Below, piece after piece: positions 1 through 11,243 of a DNA stretch of 64,000 nucleotides. This DNA is from Nyssa sinensis (taxonomy: Eukaryota > Streptophyta > Magnoliopsida > Cornales > Nyssaceae): contig CM018036.1 of the NCBI GenBank assembly GCA_008638375.1, positions 1,400,001-1,464,000 on the forward strand, read 5' to 3'. A program made the translations under genes and the position numbers. Within the stretch, counting starts at the first letter, position 1; the number at the start of each line of letters is the position of its first letter. The notes beneath the pieces are model-generated. The model saw only the letters and a program-made list of their open reading frames with translations, was not told where the DNA came from and did no database searches.

Positions 1-3000
1 AAAGCTTATCATTCTTCCAAACCTTTTTATTTAATTCATAGTGATGTTTGGGGTCCCTCAAAAATCACTACTGGTTCTGGTAAGAAATGGTATGTTACAT
101 TTATTGATGATCATACACGTTTGTGTTGGGTGTACTTGTTGAGTGACAAATCTGAAGTTGCAAAATTTTTTTAGGATTTTTATAATATGGTTGAAACCCA
201 GTTCCAAACAAAAATCAGTATACTTAGAACCGATAATGGTACTAAATATTTTAACAAATGTTTAGGAACGTTTCTTTCAACAAAGGGTATTCAACATCAA
301 TCTACTTGTCGTGACATCCCACAACAAAATGGCATTGCTGAGAGAAAAAATCGCCACTTATTGGAGGTTGCACGGGCCCTAATGTTTTCAATGCAAGTTC
401 CTAAATATTTATGGGGTGATTCTATTTTAACTGTATGTTATCTAATTAATAGGATGCCTACTCAAGTTTTAAAATACATCAGTCCCTTAGACTGCCTAAA
501 AAAAGTGTTCCTACTTGTCGGATAACATCAGACCTGCCACTAAAGGTGTTTGGATGCACTGTTTTTGTTCATATACCAACCAGTCTTCGATCCAAGCTTG
601 ATCCTAGGGCAGAAAGATGCGTTTTCCTTGGCTATGCTCCTAATAAAAAGGGGTACAAATGTTTTAATCCTCTGACCAGAAAAATTCATATCAGTATGGA
701 TGTTGTTTTTATTGAAAACCAGCCCTTTTTTGGCCATAACTATCTTCAGGGGGAGAAAAAGGAAATTGAAGATGAGTTCTGGCAAACCTCTAAGCCTCTT
801 CCAAATGTTTTTCTTGACATTGACATCCACTCTTTAAAGGGTCAGGAAACTGGTACCTTAACTGATGAAAATAATGGAAATCCTAGTCTACCTATACAAG
901 GCATACCTGATTCACAAACAGGGGGAGAAGTAGTATCAAATATTCCCTCATCTGAGCTTCAGTGTTTATACCAGAAGAAGAAATCATAAGAATAATAGAG
1001 CTCTTTCTTCAAATCCAGAGCAAGGCCAATCATCATCACCTGCACAAGTTGGTCCTCCTTCACATAATCCAAGTACTTCTTCTTCTCCAGATCCCTCATC
1101 TGATAATTCTTCTGATCTTGACCTGCCCATTGCCCTTAAGAAAGGAGTTAGAACCTGTACCACACATCTTATTTCCAACCATCTATCCTATCATAGACTC
1201 TCCGATACTCATAAGGCCTTTACTTCAAATGTTTCTCATCCGTTTATTCCAAGAACCATTCAGGAAGCACTGGCTCACCCAGAATGGAGATTGGCTGTTC
1301 AAGAAGAGATGGATGCACTAATTGCTAATGGCACTTGGGAAATTGGTGACCTTCCGGAGGAGAAGAATATTGTTGGCTGTAAATGGGTATTTACAGTAAA
1401 ATTCAAGGCTAATGGGAGTATAGAAAGGTACAAAGCAAGACTTGTGGCGAAGGGGTTCACTCAAACATATGGAATTGACTACCAGGAAACCTTTGCTCCT
1501 GTAGCCAAGATGAACTCAATCCGTGTGTTACTCGTTCTAGCAACTCACTCTAACTAGCCCTTATATCAACTAGATGTGAAGAATGCCTTCTTAAATGGAG
1601 ACTTAGAGGAGGAAGTCTTTATGGATCTACCACTAGGATTTGAAGGGAAAGGTGGCAAAGGCAAGGTGTGCAGATTGAGGAAATCATTGTATGGACTCAA
1701 ACAATCTCCCAGAGCTTGGTTTGAACGCTTTGGGAAGGTAATAAAGAGTCACGGCTATAGCCAAGGTCAAGCCGATCATACTATGTTCTATAGACACACG
1801 AGTGAAGGTAAAATGGCTATCCTTATTGTCTATGTTGATGATATAATTATGACAGGTGATGATAGCAATGAGCTAGAGAGGTTAAAGAAGATCCTTGCTC
1901 AGGAATTTGAGATCAAAGACTTAGGCAACTTGAAGTATTTTCTTGGTATGGAATTTGCAAGGTCAAAGAAAGGTATTTTTGTTTCCCAGTGCAAGTATGT
2001 GCTTGATTTACTTGGAGAAACAGGTCTGCTAGGGTGCAAAGCTGCAGAAACACCTATAGAGCCGAACATAAAACTCCAACCAGCTAAGGCTGAAGAGGTG
2101 ATCAACAAAGCGCAATACCAAAGATTGGTAGGGAAACTTATTTACCTCTCTCATACACGCCCTGACATAGCCTTTGCAACAAGCGTGGTAAGTCAATTTA
2201 TACACTCACTAGGACCCGAGCATTTTGATGCTGTGTACAGGATTCTAAGGTACCTAAAAGGGACTCCAGGTAAAGGTCTATTATTTGGAGGATAGGGGAA
2301 TTTATAGGTTGAAGTATACACTGATGCAGATTGGGCTGGAAAGTATCACTGATAGAAGATCAACTTCGAGCTATTGCACTTTTGTTGGAGGAAACCTAGT
2401 AACATGGCGCAGCAAGAAACAAAATGTGGTGACAAGGAGTAGTGCAGAGGCAGAATTTAGGGTTGTTGCTCATGGAATTTTTGAATCACTATGGATCAAA
2501 AGGTTGTTGGAAGAATTAAAGGTTACTCATTCACTACCTATGAAACTGTATTGTGACAATAAAGCTACAATAGCTATTGCTCACAATCCAGTTCTTCATG
2601 ATAGAACGAAACATGTGGAGGTAGACAAGCATTTTATCAATGAGAAAATAGATGAGGGAGTAATCTGTCTGCCATATATCTCGACAACTGAACAAGTAGC
2701 AAACATACTAACAAACAAAGGGACTGCCGAAGAAACAGTTTGAAAACTTCATTACCAAGCTGGCCATGGAAGATATCTTCAAGCCAGCTTGAGGGGAAGT
2801 GTTGGAAAGTTTCAAAACTCTTTAGTAAACTTTCCTATTTTTCTAAGAGGATCTCGGCTATAAATGCGTGAATATCCTAGAATATTTAGTTTCCTTAGAA
2901 GTTAGGCATCTTTCGTTCTTTCCTTCTTTGGTTCTTTCCTTCTATTTCTCTGCTACACATCTATTTATACAGATCTGTACCTATGTTACGATTAATGAGA

Positions 3001-3233
3001 ATTATTCCCACAAGAAGCTATCTCATTCTAGAAAGATCCTAAAGTTAAGGATCATAATAGACTAATCTAGGAAAGAATAAACTACCTAAATAATTATAGA
3101 GATTCTAGTCTATTCTGTACAAGTAACAAGAAGGAAAGAAATGAAGAAGGAAGTAATCTTGGAGTATTAACAGATCGTGCACTAGCTTGGAAAGAATCAA
3201 TCAATCTGAAGAATCAATCAAGAAATGTCAACA
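1..3233 (+). mobile_element. Ty1/copia LTR retrotransposon, 3' part, decayed
   Basis: The translated pieces follow copia order: integrase core, then reverse transcriptase, then RNase H, then a 3' LTR. Integrase motifs HSDVWGP, RTDNGT and NGIAERKNRH supply the D,D,E residues. The reverse transcriptase shows NAFLNGDLEEEVFMDLP and the YVDDIIMTGDD active site near 1831-1860. RNase H shows TDADWAG and SSAEAEF. The frame is broken by a TAG at 172-174, a shift in the A-run near 500, a TAG at 1555-1557, stops near 2293-2307 and a further shift near 2340, so the element cannot encode a working polyprotein. Gag, protease and the 5' LTR lie left of the window or are lost. Because splice-competent aminopeptidase exons follow immediately downstream, the element may sit inside an intron of that gene. 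This is inference. Confidence 0.93.
2800..3233 (+). repeat. 3' LTR of the copia element
   Basis: A purine tract GAGGGGAAG at 2791-2799 (polypurine tract) is followed directly by TGTTGGAAAG. The proposed end is CAACA at 3229-3233, which makes a 5-bp TGTTG/CAACA inverted end pair and an LTR of 434 bp. An alternative end is TTAACA at 3172. The matching 5' LTR is outside the window, so the right border is not proven. Confidence 0.6.
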
Positions 3234-4734
3234 GAAAATACATACAATGGAATTTTTAGTTTATAATGGCTTGGGTTCGTTTGAATTTTTTCAATATACA
3301 CACTATGAATATTATTACAAAAAAAATATTTAACATTCTAAATAAACGTACTTCGCTCCAACAAAGCGATCCTAAGAAGCCTACCCTTGACGTACAACGT
3401 TCTATAACAAGCTGATGATCTATGTTCCTGTTCCACGTACTATAACGATCCACGTCCTACATAACATTGATGTATATCATACTGGAAAAAAGAGGAAAAT
3501 ATAAAATCCCTCTACCTCGTGTTGAAAACATCCAAATGAGAACCTCTAAGTTCCATAAATGGTGGAGTGTGAGATCTTCCATTGAATCAACCCAAGCTAG
3601 CTTTGTTTGACCTCTCCATAGCTCTCAAATACCAAATAAGCCACCCCTTGCCTGATCTTCTCAATAGACTCTCAAATATCACTTTCTCTCTCTAGGGTTT
3701 CAAGAATAAAACCCTCGCAAGAATGGTATGAAAGGAGAAGATGATGAATGACAAAGATGGTGAGGAAAAGAAAATGGTGAAGGTATTGTTCGGATTTCCT
3801 TCTCTTCCTTCTTCCTCTTTCTTTCTTTCTCTCTTCTTTTCTTCCTCTTTTCTGCAATCTCCCTCCCTCCCTCCCTCTTATGGAAGACCGAAAAAATGGG
3901 TCTTCCTTCTCTCTCCATCTTTCTTTTTCTATTCTATTCTTTCTCCCACATGCACTCTCTCGTTATCTTTCAAATCCAAAGAAAAGTAGGAGACCAGCTT
4001 CTCTAGGAATCTTTGCATGACTCTTGAGGTGAGTTTTCTTGAGGAAGCTTTGGCACAAATTTTCAGAATTTTGACTAACTGTCTAAATGTGCATGTGCGC
4101 AAAAATATCCATTTCCTAAATTCTCTAAAAATTGACCCACTCACTCTGTTATTGGCTTAGATTCCGAATTTACTACTCTCTCGACAGTGCCCGTCACTAG
4201 CCAAGTGACACTGGTATAGGTGGCATTGTGGCCCACACCAACCCTAGTGAAACACTCATACGGTCATACCCACATTTTAAGTACAAGTCATCATCCACAC
4301 AGCATAAGTACGCACATAACTATGTTTGTCATGAAAATGAAACATTTATCGCATTTTAATATATAATTAATTTCCAGATTATTACATGCCTGCTCTGACA
4401 TCTAAACCCCAGCACTGAAGTTCATCAAAGTAAGATCATTGATATTAATGTCCATTGATTTCTCCCTCCCTTCCCACCCCTTCTCACCGTCTTCGTGAAC
4501 TCAAGCATGTGTGCTTGGGTGGAGTAGCGGTGCCTATGGATATAGAGGCAAGTTGTGGAGCATATTTATATTTTATAACTTTGCCCCAAATAATAACCTA
4601 TTAGATTTACATGACATCTTAATATCAGAGGGATTAACCAACTTCAACTAGTAATAATCCATTGGTAAGTTTCTCTTTGAAACTACAATGCAATTCAGTA
4701 TGTCCTTTTTATGTCAATAATCATATCTTTGCAG
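3234..4734. other. Non-coding stretch between copia LTR and first visible aminopeptidase exon
   Basis: No conserved coding sequence was recognised on either strand. A CT-rich pyrimidine tract occupies about 3790-3960 and the rest is ordinary AT-rich DNA. The stretch ends in a normal 3' splice site (pyrimidines then GCAG at 4731-4734), so at least its right end behaves as an intron of the aminopeptidase gene. Confidence 0.6.
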
Positions 4735-5208
4735 GTGGAGGTACACCATGCTCGTTCAGTTGATGAAGTTTTTGATGCTATAAGCTATAAAAAGGGATCT
4801 TCTGTTATACGAATGTTACAGGATTATCTCTGTGATGACATATTCCAGGTAGAGAATGTTCAAATTTTAAAGTTATTAGAAAATTTCTGTTTTAGAAATA
4901 ATTGTATCTGTGCCATTTTGAATTGTTCCTCATGTTTATCATTCTGATATGTGTAGTGATTGTGTTGAGAACTTAAATTGTGTACTATCTCAACTTTTTT
5001 TTTTTTGTGCCTAAACCAGAGATCTTTAAGTTCATACATGAAGAAATATGCTTACAAAAATGCAAAGACAGAAGACTTGTGGAGTGTTCTTTCTGAAGAA
5101 TCTGGTGTTCAAGTGAATGCAATGATGGACACATGGACAAAGCTGAAGGGGTATCCAGTTCTCTCTGTAAAATCTGAAGACTATATTTTGGAATTCGAAC
5201 AGGTTTAC

Positions 5209-5249
<41 letters not shown>

Positions 5250-8200
5250 CTGTCAGGAATCACAGATGGAAATCTTATGGGTTTTGCAGTCGCAATTCAT
5301 ATTTATGTTTTCTTGGGATTTGCAGTCACAGTTTCTGTCTTCTGGTTTGCATGGTGACAGTCACTGGATTGTTCCAATAACCTTCTGTCTTGGTTCATAT
5401 GACAAGCGCAAGACTTTCCTCTTAGAAACAAAACATGATAGACTGGATTTATATGAACTATTTCATTCTTCTGAGGGCAATTCAAGCTTATTTGAGGAGA
5501 AGAATCAAGAGAAATTTGATGAACATTTATGGGTCAAAATAAATATTGGGCAGACTGGTTTTTATAGGGTGAAGTATGATGAGAGGCTCACAGCTCGACT
5601 GAGGAACGCTATAGAGGACAATTGCCTGTCAGCAATGGATAAATTTGGTGTGTACTATTTCCTGGTATTTAGTTAGCAGCAAAAGCTGATATGGTGTTGT
5701 GTGGGATTTTGTATTCTTTCGGTAACTTATAAACAGGGATATAGTGTGTCTAGTGTTTGTTTTCAGTGCCTGGTCCACAGAATGGTGTCTTAGTTGGGCA
5801 TTAACCCCTTGAACAGAACAGAGTGTAGAGTGCAATTAGCAAGTTCGAAATTATTTATATTCTCTGAGTCCATAACTTACCGAAAATAATAATAAAATTC
5901 TCTGATTACATAGACATCTTTTTGGATGCGGAGTAAGTCACATTTCTGCCTATACATTTAGTACTGGCTAGACTACTATATAACTCACTGTTCTACTCCC
6001 GAGTTTGCAATTCATTAGGCATGGCTTTTCCTCCTTGAAATTGTTAGAATGATAGCTATTTGTCATTGGCTGTAGGAGTAATCACTACTAACTGATTTGA
6101 CCATCTACCTATATTCTTGTTTTCGTTTTAATATTCTTTTCTTTCCTTGTTTCTGTCATTTTTTACAGTGCTAAAAGCACATTTAAAAAAAATGTAACCT
6201 TTTTTTAACAAAATTTGAGTTTTTTGTTAATCTCATTGCCAGGCTTTTTGGATGATACATATGCTCTTTGTGAAGCCGGCGAAGTTTCATTATCATCTTT
6301 GCTGTCCTTGATGCACGTGTACAGGAAGGAACTCGATTGTATTGTGTTGTTGAGACTCATTGATGTATAGATTCCCTCTTATAATATCTTCTTACTTAAT
6401 TGATGTACGGCAATATGACATTTTGCTGACTTTTGACAGATATGTTATGATGTTGCAAAGATCTCAAGTGATGCTATACCGAATTCAGTGAATGACATGA
6501 AACAATTTTTCATCAATCTTCTCCTCTTCTCCGCTGAGTAAGAACATCTACTGTACCTGATCAACATGTTTCTAGCTTTGTTCATTCCAACTTATCTGGT
6601 CACCGGAGACTGGTCAAATCCCCATACTTGTTCTAGCTTAATTCTGGTTAGAAATGAGTGATTGATCTGCTTACACAAGTGCGTGTATCAAAGTTTGGGC
6701 ACATGCATTGAGACATTTAATCCTTAGCTACCTCAAAAAAAATTGCAGTTGATGAAAACCGAAATCATATGTTCTTGAGTAAATTGAATTTTCATCATTT
6801 AAAATGAAAATTTGGATCTTCATGCTCTATTCAAGTCTTAGTAAGGCGGTAACACATGCTTACAATAATGTTAACTTTTTTGTAACTGGGACATCATTGG
6901 CGGGCTACACAAGAAGGTAATATAAATAAACCAACAAAAGCAAGAGATGTACGTTTCTTGTTTTCACACCTATATATGTAATTGCTTGTTGCTATGTGCA
7001 GACGATTAGGGTGGGAAACAATGTCTGGAGAGAGCCATTTAAGTGCAATGTTGAGGGAAGCAGTTTTGATGGCCTTGGCTACTTTTGGTCATGATAAAAC
7101 TCATGAAGAAGCAATGAAACGCTTTCAAGCATACTTAAGTGATAGAAACACTTCACTTCTTCCAGTTGACAGCAGAAAGGTAACATGAAACCTTATGTCC
7201 AGATCATCATCCCCATTTCATTAGGTATTTTTAATGTTGATATGCAAAATTTTTAAATCTTCTGCAGGCTGCTTACACTGTCGTAATAAGGAATACCAGC
7301 ACTGTCAATAGGAATGGGCTTGAAACACTATTGAATGTATATAAAGAAGCTGATGCAGTGCAGGAGAAGACCCGGCTCCTGTGTAAGTGTTGATTATATT
7401 TGAACTGAAATGCAGAGCCTGACACCTCCCTTTAGATTAGTTAATTTTTGTGTTTTCTGGCTGAAAGCTTGCATGGTTATGAAGCTATTTGTCTTGACCT
7501 TCTACAGACATTATGGCATCTTGTCCAGACCCAAATATAGTCTTGGAGGTTCTGAATTTTATGTTGTCTGATGAGGTATTACCATATTACACTTTGTTAA
7601 GGATGCTATTTTACCATCAACCATAAGATCTTTGCCATTGTTCCGGTTAGTGAGTTTGTCTCTATTCCTTCTCAGGTTCGTGATCAAGATGCAGTTTATG
7701 TACTAGCAGGGATAAGCTTACAAGGCCGTGAAACAGCATGGAGGTGGTTTAAGGTATGTGCTTGACGGGGTACAAATTCAAGATAATAAATGAATAATGC
7801 TTTTGACTCTCACTTTTATAGTAGTAATTTTGGGTTTATAAATTATTTTACCCTGGGAGTTATTCAGAATTTATGACTTAATTGGCAAAACATAGGGAAA
7901 AAGTCAGGAAGCCACTGCTGAATCCGAAGTTCAGCACAAGTTTCACGATTAATTTCGAAAGAGATTCTAGAATTTCTTTAGGCAGAGGAATAATGTGAAT
8001 GTAGGAAAGAATAAAAGCATAAATAGTCATCATAGAATTATCTGGAAATTTTGCTGACAATCTGGACAAATCATGACAACACATCAAGTGAATAATTTGA
8101 GATGTTCAGTTCAGTTCAGTTGAAGTAATGCACATTTAATAAAAAGTAATAAAGTAGGGTATGGGCAAGAACTTCACAGATCTAATAAACTTTTGTTGCA

Positions 8201-9682
8201 ATGGTAAATTATATTAGGTTGCAATTTTATGGTTTTATCCTTGTTCATATTTTTTGTTATGTTGTTTACTGTAGAGCTGGTTATGTGAGCTTACTTTTTG
8301 AACTTCACATTTCATGGAATTATAAATCTTTGGTAATGAATGCAGGAGAACTGGGACCTAATCCTAAACAAATATGGTCCTTCGCTTCTAATCATGCGTT
8401 TCATTACAGACATCATCACACCGGTAAGTAATCAATCCCACACAATACCATTGTTAAATACGATTCATCTATAGCTCATAATTGCCATTTATCCAATTTG
8501 ATCCAAGTTAATGCTTGCTAATCACTGATTGACAATGATCCAATTCAATAGATCCGGATCTGATTATCCATTGGTATTCTCAAGGCTTGGAAACTTGATT
8601 CTATCTGAAACTAGTCAAATAGTACTAAATTGGTAACTCGGGCAGAAAATAAAATGGAGGCCTGATAAGTTACTTTCAGCATACCTTTCCCCAATTAGTG
8701 GGGTCCAGTATGAAGCCACAAAATCCTATCAAGAAAATTAGTATAATTAGTTTAGAATATGATGGTATCATCAAGAAGGAATTAATTTTTCTAATGCAAA
8801 AGTCCACTTCTGAAAGGGCACTTTTCTCTTATGCACAACCACTTGAAAATTGGAGGTTCCATTAGAATCATCAAACATATCATTAGTGATAGCCTTACCC
8901 TTGGAATACTAAATGGGGTCAGAACAAATCATCCTTCGAAAATTGGCAAAGTTGTGTGATGAGTTTCTCCTAACTTGGCTATAGATTTAATAATGGCAAG
9001 TAACTGGATGAATACTATTAAAAGTTTAGAGGCATAGGCATATAAAGCATCTTCTAAATAAAGAACAAAAAGGAAATTCATATTCCATAATTACTTTTGA
9101 ACAATGTTTACCAAATACTGAATAATCACTTTTGGACTACATCCATCCAAAATACCAAATTGCTTGTATCATAATCAACTTTACCACAACTGATTATCTA
9201 AAATCACTTTTCCCCAAAAGGGCACATAGTTAATCTAGAATTAAATGTAGACCTGTTTTTTCATAGGTTGCTCTTCATTTAAATCTGTGTCATTTTGATT
9301 GATTGCACTTAGTTACTGAATCTGTGCAGTGGCTGGTCATAGGGAACAAAATATTCTGTCATGCGCCATACAGATGTAGGGGCAGTATAACTGAATGTTG
9401 TTTGCACACTGATGTAGTGATGCAATTGGTGACCTGAAACACCATGCCTGTGATGCTCTTCGAAATCTTTCTCACTCCTGGCATTATGTCTTCTTTCAGT
9501 TTTGCAGTCATGAAAAGGCAGATGAAATAGAAGCATTTTTTGCAAGCCGCATGGATCCTTCATTTGCTATGAATGTTACTCAAAGCATTGAGCGAGTTAG
9601 AATCAAAGCAAGGTGGGTTGAAAACATTAGGCAAGAGGAATCTCTTCAAGAGTTGGTTAGACGATTGGCTTGTAGTGGATGA
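4735..9682 (+). CDS. APM1-like: M1 aminopeptidase (APM1 / puromycin-sensitive type), C-terminal part
   Basis: Eleven exons join into one open frame of 512 codons plus stop: 4735-4848, 5020-5202, 5326-5647, 6243-6364, 6440-6537, 7002-7179, 7268-7382, 7508-7575, 7676-7753, 8346-8423 and 9500-9682. All borders are GT-AG and all phases agree. The product resembles residues from about 370 to the end of plant aminopeptidase M1 (family length near 880). Landmarks are FDAISYKKGSSVIRML, TKLKGYPV, GFYRVKYD, GESHLSAML, LADRNT-like LSDRNTSLLP and QSIERV. This is the end of the peptidase domain plus the ERAP1-like C-terminal helical domain. The GAMEN and HExxH zinc motifs lie N-terminal to it and are not in the window. 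Family knowledge: these enzymes trim N-terminal residues, and Arabidopsis APM1 acts in auxin-transport protein trafficking and cell-cycle control. Clean splice sites argue for recent or current constraint. Either the upstream exons are left of the copia element, or this is a beheaded gene. Confidence 0.88.
5212..5247. repeat. (CT)n microsatellite in aminopeptidase intron
   Basis: An uninterrupted CT dinucleotide run lies just after the donor of the exon ending at 5202. Confidence 0.9.
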
Positions 9683-11243
9683 TAGTTAATCTAGCATGCA
9701 TAATAAGTTGTGATCATGTGAGGGTTCTTGTAATGAAATTATGGTAGTAGATGAATCCTACATCATCATAGCCGGTGTGATCATAGATCGGCTACTCCAA
9801 TAGGACCAGTACCCGCAATCAATTTATGTACCATATGCATAAATTACAGCTCTGTTTTGGTAAGAGGGATTGAAAATTTGACGTAGAAACTTTACCATGG
9901 GATAGCTAAAACTTCCTCACTTACTTTAGTGGACGTGTAATCACTACTATATGAATGGTAATTGTTCGTGTCCTTGTAACTATGTTGTGCTATATTGCTT
10001 TTTTATGTTTTATATATTGTGGGTTTTTGATAAGGCCATATATCAACTATTGAAGTTAACTGCAACTGCTATAGCTGACATAGTCTTCAATAATTTTGAG
10101 GCTACTACACCAGTTAACTAGCATTGTTATATCTTTAGGAGTAATGTTATCCTTATTATGATATTTTACTAACTGCTACAGCTGACCTAGTCTTCCATAA
10201 TTTTGAGGCTACTACACTAGTTAACTAGCATTGTTATCCCAATCTTTCGAATAATGCTATTCTTATTATGACTGTTTTACTGAATTCCTTTAGTGGAACC
10301 GGACCCTGAAGTTAAGAGGAGACAAAAGCATAAAGGTTAAAATTTAAGGGGACTTTTTATAGAAATATGAAAACATCTTGGGGAGACAAATCCTAATATT
10401 TTTTAAAAAATAAGGGTAATTTTTTTGCTTGTTTAGGAGCAGGATTGTATTATTTAATCCCAAGGACTCTTGCAATCCGCTATTTGTTTATTAATTCAAG
10501 TTGTACACTAATAGTCCAATGAATGACCTTCATAAGGAATTAATTAGTGCGAACAGGAATCCAATCCACCCTATCTGTAGGTAGCAAACAAACAGGGTAA
10601 TTTTCAACAAAAATAAATAAATTTGGGGGCAGGGGCGCATAGCTCCCTTAAACTATACCTAAGTCCGCATCCGCTTCCGACATAACTATTCGGATGTTGG
10701 TAAATGCAACTTCTTAATATAAACAAAGAATAATTTTCAATAAACTTCTTTGAAAAAAAGGTGCGACATTAGTACAACACTCATGCACATTCCTGTAAAG
10801 TCAATACATGATGGTGCCACCGTGAAGCTCCTTCAACCTAGAGTTGGAAGTCCTGAGAAGGGGGGCAAAAAAAAAAAAAATTCAAACAAGAAATGAACTT
10901 TGAAATTGAGATCATAACCATGGGTTTTTCTTCAAAGATTGTGTGATAATGTTCTTCATAGCATCCAAAAAAGAGCAATAGAGAACATACACCGGTCTAC
11001 ATATTTCTACAACAGCTTCAATTTACACAACCATATGTAACGTGGAATGGTGCCATTACAAAAGGTTCAGACAATAATACATTCTGTTCCACTGTTTCTA
11101 TAATATGCCATACTAATTACTATTCTCAATACACACATCAAGCCCATATAAAAAAAGAATGGACCAAGCTATGTAATTATGAGAAGCAGTTTTAATATTG
11201 TATAAAACTATAGATTGGAACCAAATGATCAGTGAAAAGATTG
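9683..11243. other. Spacer between convergent aminopeptidase and PP2C genes
   Basis: The spacer holds the 3' ends of both genes and no recognisable coding sequence. A direct tandem duplication lies at 10064-10280 (separate entry). An A-run sits near 10868-10880. Confidence 0.6.
10064..10280. repeat. Tandem duplication, about 107-bp unit, two copies
   Basis: Copy 1 starts with AACTGCTATAGCTGAC at 10064 and copy 2 with AACTGCTACAGCTGAC at 10171, a period of 107 bp. Both contain ATAATTTTGAGGCTACTACA and TAGTTAACTAGCATTGTTAT-type blocks and end near TATTATGA...TTTTAC. The copies differ at scattered single bases. Confidence 0.85.

Noticed and set aside
3672..3989. Lys/Arg/Glu-rich or Ser/Phe-rich frames around the CT tract
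   Set aside because: They are translations of a low-complexity pyrimidine tract with no domain and no coding neighbours.
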